This document shows positions 22,754 through 35,900 of a stretch of 64,000 bases of DNA, in pieces (position 1 is the stretch's first letter; the number at the start of each line of letters is the position of its first letter). The notes beneath the pieces were generated by a model. It worked only from the letters and a program-made list of their open reading frames with translations, searched no databases and had not been told where the DNA came from. Made by a program: the position numbers and the translations under genes. The DNA comes from Paracyclopina nana. Its lineage: Eukaryota > Arthropoda > Copepoda > Cyclopoida > Cyclopettidae. The stretch lies in assembly GCA_019096065.1 (NCBI GenBank), contig JAGUCH010000008.1:5399001-5463000 (forward strand). Reading direction: 5' to 3'.

Positions 22754-25700
22754 AATTAATAGCTGCGAAAATTGCATTGATTATTACCTTGGTGGCCTTC
22801 CCCAGTCGACCTTTTCCAAGCGAAAATATTCCATTACTGTGAGTGGCCTTTTCCACGCGTTTGGCATTGTCTTGATTTCGGCTTGCTTCTTCTCCCCAAA
22901 GAATTTCTTCAGCCTGAAGAAATAAATACATCATCGGAAGAAAGCACTTTTGAAAATGCCTTTTTGACCAAAAACCTGAGATCCTGCCCTTCAAAAAAAT
23001 TGTGAAAGGCATAACCCGACCATACAACTTTTTTACCAATCGGATTGCGTTCAACTTTTTTGATGTGGAAAGTTATACTAACCCTGCCAAAGAAACTTTT
23101 TTCCTCTGAATGCATATCGTAGACAACTTTTTTAGAATTGTATAGTACACTGTGGTATAAATGTCCCTCTAACGTATTCACTTCAGCGAATACATTTATT
23201 TTATTATGAGGATATTTGAAATTCGTCAAAATGCATTTCTCTACTTGACAAACAACCGTCGCTTTCTCAAACTGCATACGATTTCCTCTTAAAGTGAGAG
23301 GAAAGCCCAAAGCATTCCATAAACGTACGTAATTTGGGGCATCTAAATGCATTCACAAGGGACCCTCTTGATGAAATACTAGTATTCCATTAATGCTATT
23401 GCAGTATTTGCTCAAATACAGGTAAATACATTAATTATTAGCCTATGGCACAGGCAAGCTCACTAGCTCACTATTTGGCCACATCTAAGGAAATACTGCT
23501 ACAGCACTGTCCTGGTAATTTGGGTCACATGGAAAAAGGGCTCTCTGCCTTTTACCTGCAAATCCGCCCCGTTGATGTATTCCTTTGGCCTTGAGTTCCC
23601 AGTTGATCTGAGGAGAAGAAAAGAAGGGATTTTCACACACACTGTGTAAAGATAATTGTGTGCTTATGCAAATGAAAAAGCCACCAGAAACGGGTGTATA
23701 TAAGGAGATTTGACTTCACTTCTTCCATCCAAGGATTAGAAAGCTCCACTTTTAAAGCCACTGCAGCCCTTAAAAATACTATTTTTTTAAAAATCTCCCA
23801 ATCTGAACTCTTTCAGATAGTTCCAAAACTGAGAATTGAGTAAGTTTTTTATGAGCAAAATTACTATGTTACCCCAAATGTGCATTTTCTCATCACTTGA
23901 CATTTATAAGATAAAGTATTAGACAAAGATACTTAACAGAAGACCATTCCAGCAGCCTAGCAGAGCTCATTTCTTCCCAGCAAAAAGGCTATACAACTTC
24001 CTTTTAAAAAATGGAGACTCTCTTGGAATCAAGTATTTATCTCACTGTAAAAGGCTAAAAAATGGGCCTTGTGGGGCCATTAGGCCTTTTGGCACCAATA
24101 ATGCACAGAAAAACATCAACAGTGACAGATCCATTAGCAAAAGTTTTTATACTTACACCACCGCAATAATAGTGGCATAAAAGTAATACAACTGGAAAAT
24201 AAATGCTGCAGAACCTAAATGAAGAAAGCTCAGTTTAATGTCATTTGTGGCCCACTCTAGCCTACAGGGCGATTGAGCAAGTCACTTAGATCTTGGCTCT
24301 GAGAACTTCAAGTCCTGCTCATTGTGCACGCTGGGACATTAACACTCAAAAAGCCCAGAAAAAAGCATGTCTGCATACAAGTTCATTTCATATATGTACG
24401 TATTTCTTATGCACTTTGGTTTTTTCTGCCCCTTTTTGGATGCAGTGTTTTTCCCATAGTGAAGCTATGATAGTCTTTGGGTCCTTAAGGCCTTTTTACG
24501 CTCTTGGAGACCGAAACACATTTGGGAAAGTAATTTTCACATCACATTGCCTTAGGAGAAAGCACACTCATGATTTATACTATCAAAGGCTTAAACTTAG
24601 AGGAGAAGAAGGGGGAAAAACAAAGGACCATGAACGTTTCTATTTAAACTCCAGCTGTTGGCCTTTCCCCACAAGCACACACTCATCGTGTAGTATATAA
24701 GCAAATAATGTGGGATTGTGACCTTTTTTCCAACTTTGTATTAAAGGCCATGCTTGGCCTCTCCTCCTCCAGATTTGTGAGACAAAGATACAGCTGTTTC
24801 ACGTTAAGTTTGAACTTGCACCAATTTCCACAAAGTGTGAAGAAAGCTCTCATGACTTTTGGTGGTTTTCCCCTACTTTCCTATATATGCATATTATGTG
24901 CTAGTAGATTATTGCATTAATGCACAACATATGCACAATGTTCTTTTTCCCCTTAGGGCTTCTGGTACCAAGTTCCACTCATTTCTTCATTTCTTATGTG
25001 CAGATTACTATTGAATAATCGCATGAAAAAAGAATCATTTCTTGGAAAATTTTGTGTTAAAAAATGAATGGAAATCGATTTTAGTCAGCTTGTGAGTGCA
25101 GGATTTTCAAGCACTTCTCCAGCTGCTAGCAGGTGGATTTGGCAAATATTTGCAAATCCTCTGAATTTGCATAGAAAACGTGAAGCTGGTTAAACTGGAG
25201 CAGAAGCAACTGTCAATTACTGCTATGCTTGATTTAGAACAATGGATCTGCATTTGTCTCCTTGAGACTTCATCGATCTTTTGGTTCTAAAGAAAATGAA
25301 CATTATCACACACACTCTGAAGAGTGATGGGATCACAGAGTGCCAAATGGAAGAAAAAGGCCATCTTTCTTCTCACCTACTTCATCACCTTTGAAAAGTA
25401 CCATTTCCTCCCTTTTTATACCATTTCTTCCATATCCTACAAAGGTATACAAATTCCATTTGTAGTTTGTCCCCGAAAAATGTGTCGTTTTCCTGAGTAA
25501 AAGTATATTTCATTGAAGCTCTTACATTTTTAAGAATGAAACGTCTTGAAAACACTCTTGTCGAAAATTCAGAAATCCTCCAAACAATCTTGGGCAATTT
25601 GATGTTTTTTAAGAGAAAGACAATTTTCGTACATAAACCATAAAATGGAAAAGCAAGCCTTTTGCCAAATTGATTTTTTGCCATTTTTTGCGTAAATGCA

Positions 25701-27253
25701 TACATAGCTTCTTCTGCTGCCTGCTGCGAGGATAGTGTCATCATAATCTCACGCTGAAGAAAGATGATACAGCTTTGGCCAAATACTGCAGTGGTGGTCG
25801 TAGTATCATAACAAAGAACCATGACATGTTCTGTATCGGTCTAAAAGGCTTTCCCTGCGAATACATACAGCCTAGTGTAAATGTAGCTTATGGTTTTTCA
25901 AATCTGGCTGCAAAGGCCAAGAAAGCTTACTTTTTCCATTTTGTTCCATAGAAAAGGGTGCCTCTTAAAACAAGTTCAGCTTGAGACTGCGCCTTTGAAG
26001 GCAGATTCGACACTTACTGCTTGAAATCAGCGATTTTTTCATAAATAAGCACGGATTTGTTAGTGTTCTGATTATTTACCATTTTTATAGAATCGGAATG
26101 ATTTCATCCCAAATCGGACTTTTTCAGTAACGTTGAATTTTGCTAACGGCTTTAAGTTCAAGAGTAAGTGTTTTTCACTTAGCGAAAAGATTCCGTTGAA
26201 ACTAGAAAGTTGAAACGAAAAAATTGCTGCATCGAATTTTTAACCCGATCCATTTTTAACGAACAATCGAAAAAAGATGATGGATGAAAGGGCTAAAAAT
26301 GAATTAATTTTTTAATGAGTTGGTTTATGAAATGTTCATATATCAATTTCAATTTAATTCTCCATTAGCGTTGAGGAAAATCCTGAATTTGTCGAAAAAA
26401 GCGGCTAGAAATTGGCCCAAAAAAAGCTAGATCTAAACTCAACAAAACTGAGAAATTCAAAACAAAAGTGGGCTGAGCGGCTGAAGTTTAATTGGAAATT
26501 TAGCGTGTTGTTTTTAAAATCGATTTCGAGGCAAATCTTGCACTCAAAAGTTATTTTTGGTATCGAGCTAATAACGAGAAAAGCGAAGACTCATATTGTG
26601 TTTTAACGCCCACCGACTAAGCAGTTTCAATTCGGCGGAAAAAATTCGAAGTGGACGAATTTCTGGTCGCAGCTGAGGAATCTTTTGTGAATTTTTGAGG
26701 TAAGACTTAAAGTTGCTTTTTAGCTATAAAGTTTTGTTGAACATGAACTGGACGAAAATAGATGTTTGATACTGTGATATAGGAGACTTTTCCCCTCTTG
26801 CGTCAATTTTGCCCTTTATTGCTTTCACCCACTTCATTCCCCAAAAAACATTACAAAAGAATGCAATTTTCTCATACTATGGTGCAATATGACTAAGGAC
26901 GTAATTAAAGTGACTTGGCAAAGGTTTCCTACTTATTACTGCGCGAGCTTACATCGTATACCAGATAATACCTCAACAAGCCATGTTAGGAGGCGCTATT
27001 GTAATTATTTTTTTGTTTCTTAGGGGAGCAAGCTAATAACGTTGCATAATAAAGAAAAATTATTCGAAGCAAGCAAAAAGGTCAAACAAGGCCAAAGCTT
27101 GAACACCGTAGACTAGTACGTTTTTATCCCGGGGAGAAGCAATTAGAAAAGTTTGCTTTCTCGGTTTTTGTGGCAAAATTAGCTCATTTCCGCAAAGCAT
27201 TGAGGGGGAAAATTGCTTTTTTCGAAATTGAGTTGAAATATATACATTTCTAT
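22754..27253. other. Intergenic DNA with a few isolated frames
   Basis: Only two frames exceed 140 codons (22909-23352 and 25385-25822, both minus) and neither has a recognisable domain. Around 22919-22793 (minus) a segment is bordered by a good acceptor (tttcttcag) and a donor (AAG|GTAATA), so a small exon is possible. Otherwise nothing can be supported. Confidence 0.35.
22909..23352 (-). CDS. Hypothetical 147-residue open frame
   Basis: ATG-started frame of 147 codons, longer than chance frames nearby. The product is mixed hydrophilic with no signal peptide, helix repeat or known motif. A possible acceptor-donor pair overlaps its 3' end, so it may be one or more exons of a longer gene on this strand. 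I do not recognise it, and it may be non-coding. Confidence 0.2.
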   Translation of the reverse strand: MHLDAPNYVRLWNALGFPLTLRGNRMQFEKATVVCQVEKCILTNFKYPHNKINVFAEVNTLEGHLYHSVLYNSKKVVYDMHSEEKSFFGRVSITFHIKKVERNPIGKKVVWSGYAFHNFFEGQDLRFLVKKAFSKVLSSDDVFISSG

Positions 27254-27637
27254 AGCTTGTTCTCATAAAACTCAGTAAGGCAGGCGATAAGCAAAGCAAG
27301 GCACTTTGGAAGCTCATAACTCAGTAAGTATTGAGCCGATTGGAACCAAATTTGGAGAGATTCGTAAGAGCGTATTGAAGAATCTTCATGCCAATTTTCA
27401 TCCGGATCGGAGGTCTCTAAGGAGGTGGCTGATTTTTCTCCTTTGCTTAACTGATTTGCCTCACTTTCAGTAAGGCGACCTTAGCGGCCTCCAATTCGGA
27501 TGAAAATTGGCATGAAGATTCTTCAATACGTCCTCATGAATTCCTCCAAATTTGGTTCTAGTCGGACGAGTAGATGCTGAGATATAAGCGCGCAAAGTGC
27601 CTTGCTTACCTTATAGAAATGTTTATGAGAACAAGCT
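27254..27637. mobile_element. Foldback (inverted-repeat) element of 384 bp
   Basis: The termini are perfect 16-bp inverted repeats (AGCTTGTTCTCATAAA at 27254-27269 and its complement at 27622-27637). Inside, 27371-27404 and 27497-27530 are perfect 34-bp inverted repeats, and most of the sequence between pairs imperfectly, leaving a short centre near 27430-27490. No protein is encoded. The structure fits a foldback or MITE-like non-autonomous element. A clear target-site duplication was not found. Confidence 0.7.
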
Positions 27638-29607
27638 TATGTCACATAGCATTGCAGATATCTAGCACATGGGTTGAAGGAATCAAGTGCATTTTTCTCG
27701 CTGGTGTACTTTTTTGTTGTTCAACCCAGTGCTTGATTAGAATCATTTGTCAGCCTTCTTCTCACTGCTAAAAACTTGCTCCCAGTGGAAATCAAGAACT
27801 AAAGCCTGGTCACAATAGATGGACTGTATTGGCACCAGAAATTGCTGCCTGCTTTCGTTTCAAGAAAATGACCTATTTTGAGCCAGCAAAATTGCATCTT
27901 TGAAAAAAATTGTAAGATAATCTGAGGTCAGTGAATATTTGTTTTCATTCTTCACTTTGGTCATAAGACATTCATCTCACGAAACTTTGTAACTCCCTGT
28001 AATACCAGCTGCTGGAACTTTGCTTTGGTGCGACCTAAATCCTTGCAGAGTCCTTACAGCCACATTACTTGCTCAAGAGTTCCAAAATGAACTAAAGCAC
28101 ATTTTACATCTACTTTACCTGCTTAAAGTATTTCTTATACATGATAAGCAAAGATAGAATGTCTTGGCACAATTGGTAACTAATTACTGCATCATGATGT
28201 AGTTGGCAGTAATGCATCGCTTACATGTAGTACATGTAAGAATACAGAATGTGAGTATGAGTGTATAGAGTAAAAACCTACATAAATCATGCTTAACCCA
28301 AAAAGTCATGGGGCTTCTGCAAAACACATGATCTATCTTCCTTACCATGACATTTAATAACAAATTATTCCTGGATGATCATTTTGTGTTGTGGTATATG
28401 TCTGGTTTTTGAAATGTATGAAAGTGCATTCCCCTTTTCTGCATCACAACAGCTAGCTAGCAGTAGGAGCTGAACTGCAACAACTTTTGTGCTTTATTGG
28501 ACATGACACCAACCTTTCATGGGTTGCAGCAAAAATGCACCTATAAAATGTAAGCCAACACCTCGCAGCCCAAAAAATTGGTGGGTGGTGCTGTGGTGAA
28601 AAATTCAATTTCCCTTCTGTGAGCCATGTTTTATTGATGTGATTGGAATTTAGAAAGCATCTCAAGCCACCCTCCAAGCCTGGCAAGCAATAACTTGACA
28701 TGTTTATTTGGCAAACTTCTACTACTACTACATACTACTCTAGTATATGGAAGAAGGTCTTATTTGAAGTCCCCTCGCACAAATACTGACATAAAAAATA
28801 TGTCCAATCAACCATTTTTCTTCCCCTTTTTGGGCCACTGACATTTCTGGTAAAATAGGACATTTTTACTAGCAAAATTTCGTAAGAATCTAGAAAATGC
28901 AATAAGCTTTCGATAGGCATGTATTTCTTCTGAAAATACAGCTTACTCATAATTGTGCCGACGCAATGAAATTGCGCAACTGAAACTTTATTGCATAACT
29001 GACTTTTATTTTTAAGTTTTGGTAGATAGCTTACTTGAAAAAAAGGGCAGGCTTTTAATTTCATCCAAGTAAGAGCCTGCAGCTTTTGTGCGCTACAAAA
29101 AGCAGGTAAGCTCGTGAGTAAAGTAGCAATATATACAGTACAGAAAAAAACAGGTTCCTAACACGAAAGTTTGGTAAATCTTCCCCACTTTGCCAAATTA
29201 ACAAGAACAAACAAGGGAGAAAGGGGAGTTACTTCTTCCACCCCTTTTGGTGGAAATTTGAGACTTATTATAGAAGTATAAGCTTTCTCCTCTCTTGATG
29301 CCACTTTTTGCACTAGACTTTAGCTGCTATATGGCTGCTGCTCCTATAAAAGCTCTGGGCGTGGTTTACGCTTCTGCTACCTCACTGAGAATAATAATGG
29401 CAAAACAAAAAGTTGGCTTTTGGCCTCCTTTTTATGGAACATAAAAAACGGTTGTTCCCTTTCACTCCATCCACTGTGGATCTACTTTTGATGTGTTCAC
29501 ATATCTGCGTCTATTGAGGATGCTTTTTGCTGCTGCAACAGCTTTACTAGACTTGGCTAAAGCTGAGAATAGGAGTGACCCTTTAGGCTCTGATAAGCTA
29601 ATATCTA
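27638..29607. other. About 2 kb with no recognised feature
   Basis: AT-rich sequence with only short isolated frames (up to 109 codons, minus strand at 28735-29064) and no splice-supported coding pattern, tRNA or clear repeat. Confidence 0.4.
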
Positions 29608-29798
29608 TTTATATATGTAAACAATTTATAAAACAAGCTAATAAAATAGCTGAGCAAATTTTGTAAAGTAGAAATCGAGTGGCATTTTTGCGGGCTCGAG
29701 CTTGCGAGAGCCAAGTAATGCCACGAGATTTTTACTTTGCAAAATGAGCTCAGATGTTTTGTAAGCCTGTTTTATAATTTGTTTACATATATATACGA
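29608..29798. repeat. Foldback repeat of about 190 bp
   Basis: The left half (about 29611-29700) and right half (about 29703-29792) are imperfect reverse complements, for example ATATGTAAAC at 29613-29622 against GTTTACATAT at 29781-29790. The centre is GC-rich (gcgggctcgagcttgcgaga). No coding content. Confidence 0.65.
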
Positions 29799-30388
29799 TT
29801 TTATATGATGGAAAGTAATTTTCAAATGTTAATGAAGTTACCAGACCAGGCAATCTTGACTTAGCACCTGATCCATTACTTGAAGGCTAGGGTTGAGAGG
29901 CCCTCAGTAGTGCAAGAGTAACAGAAAGCGTTAATCAATCAATTAAAAAATTGTGCACTTAGAATTTGGCATTTTTGGGGGCTAAAAGATGTGTTAGATT
30001 AAGTTTTGTCTGGTACCTCTGAAAAGGCTCTACTGTTCTACTAAGCTTAGCTCAGCTGAGAATAAGAATAAGAAGGAATTCTGACATTAATTATTCTGTC
30101 TGTATTGGTAGCTCAGTCAGTAGAGCGTTGGACTCCTAATCTAGATGATCAGGGTTCGATCCCCATACTCGGCATTTTTTCTCCTTTTTTCTAACATGGG
30201 ATTTACTTCTTGGACAATATCATGGTCTCTGGTCAAACAGAGGAGCAACACACCTTATAAAATACTTTATAATGCGTGTCACTTGATAAAGTTAAACGTC
30301 AGAGCTTTTATATATGTATAGTAATATGAACTGAGACGAATTGGTAAACTGAATTATACATGCGAAAATTGCTTTCCATCATATAAAA
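29799..30388. mobile_element. 590-bp element with 25-bp terminal inverted repeats
   Basis: The ends at 29799-29823 and 30364-30388 are 25-bp inverted repeats with a single mismatch (TTTTATATGATGGAAAG at the left tip). The interior has no open frame but contains a tRNA-derived SINE. It abuts the foldback repeat on its left. It is best read as a MITE-like element carrying a SINE, although chance adjacency of two inverted repeats is possible. Confidence 0.5.
30100..30255 (+). mobile_element. tRNA-derived SINE, second head type
   Basis: The head has an A box (TAGCTCAGTCAGTAGAG from 30109) and a B box (GGTTCGATCC at 30153-30162) with an anticodon-like CCT. The acceptor and T stems do not pair well, so it is not a working tRNA. 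A T-rich stretch and the phrase aacagaggagcaacacac follow, matching the SINE bodies at 21.6-22.7 kb. Confidence 0.65.
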
Positions 30389-32568
30389 TGGAGGAAATAT
30401 GGAATTTCAATCACTCAACTTTTGCAAAACAAGTGAAAGGGAAAAACAACTTTTTGTCCTCTTACTCAAACTTTCCTCTTTTTGGCTGCATGATAATCTT
30501 TGCTTTGAAAAAATTTTCAACTTGCAAAAATTACTTTTGTTGAGCTTTTGGAGGTTTTTTACTGTCAGTACTATATTGAATATTTACTAAGAACCCTTGA
30601 AGCAGAAGATATGCTACGGCTTTTGTCTTAAGCAGCTGTTGTGAAGTAGAAGGAGAATACATTTGTTGAACTTCCCTTCTTACGTATTACGTATTACAGT
30701 TTGATGAATTCATACCAGTTAACATTATAAACGGTTTCAATTCTCCTTTGAAATGTTCTAAGTAGGACTACATCATTTAAGTCCATGCACTTTTATGCAA
30801 AATTATACTATTTCAAGGGGCTTCTTTGATCAGTCATTTGAAGTACACTCCCTTGCACCTCAACACAAGCCTTCTTTTGCTTATCTTTACTTTTTCTTAT
30901 TTAACAAGTATGATTTTTCTTACTTTTTCTTATTTATCCAGCTAGGAATGGCTTCTTGCCAAAGGGAGCCCATGCATTGGCCCATGTCTTTGATTTTGCA
31001 GTTAAAACTCTGTTGAGGTCAACTTTGTTGATGTAGCCATGTGGATGTGTGATGCAACCTTCAAAGGCTTGTTCTGTCCTAAATGTTGTCCTGACAAAGT
31101 TTAGCTCTTGGTGGCAAAAGGCTGTGTCCCCTCTTAGTTGGAGTAGATGGGGCCATGTTCTCTTTTTCTGCAAAATTGGATCCTGAAATGAGCAAAAATT
31201 GCCTGCTTTCTTTTATCTTCATGTGAAAATTCAATATCCCCTCCTCCACCCTTTTTCCTATGTGGTTGGATGACTTCAAGGTCATCCCAGTAGAATTTTA
31301 TGGTCTCACTGCAACATCAAATGAAAGGGCAGGCTATTAGAACATCTGATATGGTAGGCCTGAAATGGTATTTTACTCTGAACAAGTTGCAAATTCACTG
31401 GACCTCTCCTTTATGACCATCATTCATTCAAATTGGCTCAAATGCTTCTAGTTGCTCTCACTGTACTCTTTGTATTATAATCATGATTTACAAATTGGCG
31501 GCCTTGTGGCTGAGATGTAAGCGTTGAAAAAAACTTACACTGAGTATTTCCTAGGAGCCCCTTGGGTGTACCCAAAAAAGTCACTAATAGCAATTTTTCA
31601 GCAACTATATATTAGTAAATAAAGGTATCATTACCTTTGCTCTACCTCAGTTCAGTGCTGAGATACAAGCGTTGGAAGAAAGTACGCTATTTGCGAAAAC
31701 GAAAGCGGGGTGAATGTGATGAGGCACCAACTTGCTTTCACTCTGATTGAGCTGTTGGGTCTCACAATGAGCACAAAAGGAAGTGATGAATGTTACCATT
31801 GACCAGTCAAGGTCTTCTGTCTGATTGTGCTTTCAGCAAAGGTTGGGAATCAACTGGGATGTCTTTCTCTTCTTGGCTTGGAGAGAGCGCCGCCGGCTTT
31901 GCCCTCTCATCATCATGAGCCCACAGTTTTGAACAACTGCTGCTGCTCTAGCTTTTGCTGCCACCAACTCAAGTGCCAATTTCTAATTTCTCCTTTACTG
32001 CACATAGGCCAAAGATGAGCATGCTCTTTAAGCTAAAAGGTTTCCTGACTCATGAGAACTTTTTTGAGCCAAAGTTTGCTTTACTGCATCATCTCATCTC
32101 GGATGCTTAATGTTGAGAATAGACATGCAAAAGTGTAATCAAGGCTTTGGGGGGTGAGTTGACTTGGGAAAAATTATTAGAAAGCAGCCTCTGCAATCTT
32201 TGGTGGCGGAACTTAACCTGTTTACTTGAGCTACCCCAAGTTTTGCTCCTGACTTGAAAAAAGTGTCTACTTGGGCATTATCTCTGCGAAAAGGCTATGG
32301 AACTTTCTAGGAGAACTTTCAGAGGCTAAACAATGCCGAAAAACGCTGAGCATAAGCCACGTTGCGCAACAACGGCTCTACGAAATTAACTTCACTTTAA
32401 AAGCTAAAACTCTATGAGTGCATTTACCTAATCATGTTATGATGAAACCAGCCTAGACGGAGACAAATGCAAATTAATTCAGCTGTATGCCTGTTTGCCT
32501 TCGTGGTAGCACATTGCAAATGAAAAGAAAGCACGCAACAATTTTGACATTGGCCACAATTTTTCCTG
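30389..32568. other. Intergenic DNA with scattered repeat fragments
   Basis: Two related words (gctgagatgtaagcgttg at about 31511 and gctgagatacaagcgttg at about 31658) resemble a phrase in the foldback element at 27.57 kb, so old copies of that family are present. A frame on the minus strand near 31190-31080 follows a good acceptor and contains a KEN-like word (EKENMAPSTPTKR), but no exon chain could be built. Nothing else is supported. Confidence 0.35.
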
Positions 32569-32809
32569 TGTTGTGAATTTTGGTGTCTACATTATGGAAC
32601 TTGACTTCTCTCGTACAAAGCCACAACTGAGTTTATTTCTCAACCAAACACTGTATATACAATGTACTGTCAAGGTGAAATCGCATTGTACATCCTGCTA
32701 GGTGAAAGTGTGGTTAGGCAGCGCGGCTCGTACTATGCTACTATACTACTATATTACTGAAGGATGACGCGCTAGCGCCATGAATGATGAAAGTTATAAA
32801 AACATAACA
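32569..32809 (-). repeat. 3' LTR of the retrotransposon
   Basis: 241 bp, first base pair TG and last CA, identical by eye to the copy at 38074-38314. It lies downstream of pol on the coding strand. Confidence 0.93.
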
Positions 32810-32819
32810 TCCCTCCCAA
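32810..32819 (-). other. Polypurine tract of the retrotransposon
   Basis: On the minus strand the bases just before the 3' LTR read TTGGGAGGGA, the usual purine-rich primer for second-strand synthesis. Confidence 0.75.
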
Positions 32820-32968
32820 GCTAAAGAAAGCTGTTGTTAACAGGGGGATGAAGGTATTAACGAAAACCACCACCAAGTCATAAAAGTTAGAAAGTGTAAA
32901 GTCAAACTTCGGGTTTGTCAGGTCAGGTCAAACAGGATAATTATGACCAAGTCATGTTAAGGAAGACA

Positions 32969-35900
32969 TCATTTTTTCTTAGGTCGCCCCCGGCCAGGCT
33001 TGTATTCTGGCGCCCTGGCTGGTAAAGGCTGGTCTTCTATCAGAACTCGTTGAGCTCTAGCCTGATTGCGTGTCAATGAGCTTGTGGGGTCTCGTCCCCC
33101 TCGGAAGCTGTCACGGAAACGGTTGAGTAGTTTCCTAGGTGAGCCAGGGTTACTTCTTGACAGCAAGTCTGGTGGTTGATCATCTTGAGTGGGTTCATGC
33201 ACATCGTCATGAATGAGTACCTCTTCCGCAGGTGGAGAGTCTGGTTCTTGCTTAATAAGTGGAGGTGTTGTCGTCATCGGAGAGGCAATGCTGGCAGCTG
33301 GTTCCTCTGATTTGAGGGGAATTTTGGGGTTGAATTTCAGAAGTTCTGGGCAATCCAACCAAACCAATAACCCTTTCCTAAAGTTTTCTGGCTTGATCTT
33401 GGCATCTAAAACCATATTTGGATCCATTAATGGTTTTCTGGGATGCACTCCAAAAAGGAGGAAGAATGGACTCATTCTTGTTGTCTCACTCAAAGGAGAA
33501 GATGTATCAAGCATTTTTGGCAAGTAACTTATAGTGTGCTTATTAATAACTTCAGCAGCTGAATTGCATTGAGGGTGACTAGGGCTGGTTGTGCTCTTAT
33601 CTTCCCGGAGCAGATTATAAAGAGATTGACTCAACTGTGAGGTGAATTCTGTCCCTCCATCAGCAATGAGCACAGCTGGCAAGCCGAATCTTGCAATCCA
33701 TCGATTAAAAATGGCCCCAGGAACAGTGTCAGATTGTTTGTCTACCAGAGTGACAAACTCTGCATACTTACTAACAGACTCCATGATAACCAAAATATAC
33801 TTCTTTCCATCTGAATCCCTCCAAGGTCCAAAGAGGTCAGCATGGACCCTCTCCAGGGGGCCCTTGGGTTGCTGGTGGGGCAGCAATTCCACATTCGGAT
33901 GTGATTGCTCAGGTTTGGTTTTGTCACATTTCCAACATGAACTGATGTATTCCTCAACATCAGTCAATAAACTAGGCCAAAAATACTGCTCATGAATTCT
34001 TTCACTGGTTTTGTTGATGCCCTTGTGCCCAACAGCTGCATGCGCAGCACTAATAATGTCAGCATGACAAACAGCCGGTGCTGCCAACACTGATTTGGGC
34101 CCACTCATCACAAACAACAAGTCATTCATGACTTCAAAAATAGGGCCATATCTTTTAATAATCCATTTCAACTTAGGTTGTCTGGGTACAAGTCCTTGTT
34201 TAACAAAGGAAAGTAAAGCCGCAACAACCAAGTCTGTAGATTGTAGCTTCCTCATGGTTGCCCTGTCTTCTATGGCGTCAACAACTATAACCAAGTCTGT
34301 AGATTGTAGCTTCCTCATGGTTGCCCTGTCTTCTATGGCGTCAACAACTATACTTAGGGTTTCAATACATTTCCGGAGTTTCTTCATAACTGCCAGGCTC
34401 TCCATGGCCTCGACGGAATTACTGTGGGTTTCACCACTCTCTTGTAGTTTCTTCATTACTGCCATGTCCTCCATGGCCTCGACGGAATTACTGTGGGTTT
34501 CACCACTCTCTTGTAGTTTCTTCATTACTGCCATGTCCTCCATGGCCTCAACGGAATTACTGTGGGTTTCACCACTCTTTTGTAGTTTCTTCATTACTGC
34601 CATGTCCTCCATGGCCTCAACAGTGCTACAGTGGGTTTCACCACTCTCTTGTAGCCTCTTCATAACTGCCATGTCCTCCATGGCCTCAACGGAATTACTG
34701 TGGGTTTCACCACTCTTTTGTAGTTTCTTCAATACTGCCATGTCCTCCATGGCCTCAACAGTGGTACAGTGGGTTTCACCACTCTCTTGTAGCCTCTTCA
34801 TAACTGCCATGTCCTCCATGGCCTCAAGTTTCTTCATTACTGTCATGTCCCTCATGGCCTCCATGGCCTCGACGGAATTACTGTGGGTTTCACCACTTTG
34901 CAGAAGCTCTCGTAACTTCTTCAGAACTGCCATGTCATCCATGGCCTCAACAGTGCTATTGTGGGTTTCACCACCTTGCAGAAGCCCTTGTGACTTCTTC
35001 AGAACTGCCATGTCCTCTATGGCCTCAAAAGTGATATTGTGAGGTTCACCACCTTGCAGAAGCCCTTGTGACTTCTCCAGAACTGCCATGTCCTCCATGG
35101 CCTCAAAAGTGATATTGTGAGGTTCACCACCTTGCAGAAGCCCTCGTGACTTCTTCAGAACTGCCATGCCCTCCATGGCCTCAAAAGTGATATTGTGAGG
35201 TTCATCACCACCTTGCAGAAGCCCTCTTGACTTCTTCAGAAATGCCATGTCCTCCATGGCCTCAAAAGTGATATTGTGAGGTTCACCACCTTGCAGAAGC
35301 CCTCGTGACTTCTTCAGAACTGCCATGTCCTCCATGGCCTCAAAAGTGATATTGTGAGGTTCATCACCACCTTGCAGAAGCCCTCTTGACTTCTTCAGAA
35401 ATGCCATGTCCTCCATGGCCTCAAAAGTGATATTGTGAGGTTCACCACCTTGCAGAAGCCCTCGTGACTTCTTCAGAACTGCCATGTCCTCCATGGCCTC
35501 AAAAGTGATATTGTGAGGTTCACCACCTTGCAGAAGCCCTCGTGACTTCTTCAGAACTGCCATGTCCTCCATGGCCTCAAAAGTGATATTGCGAGGTTCA
35601 CCACCTCTCAGAAGCTCTCGTGGCTTTTTCAGAAATGCCATGTCCTTAATGGCCTTAACAGGGATATTGTGAGGTTCACCACCTCGCAGAAGTACAGGAA
35701 CAATCCTTTGATTTCTATACTCGACCATTGGTCTCCAAGCAGTAGCTCCTGTCAGTTTCTTGGGCACACAGAAAATACTTGAGTTCCAGGGAGAATTGCA
35801 GGGTTCCAAAATGTTCATCTCCAGCCAATCTTCAATGCTTTTGTTGATTTCATCAAGATGTGACATGGGAATCTGGAATTGTCTAGCATGAACTGGTCGG

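Noticed and set aside
25385..25822. 145-codon minus-strand frame
   Set aside because: No domain, no splice partners, and in AT-rich DNA with many chance frames.
34095..35042. 315-codon plus-strand frame rich in Ser and Met
   Set aside because: Antisense of the pol tandem array; open only because the repeat lacks stops on both strands.
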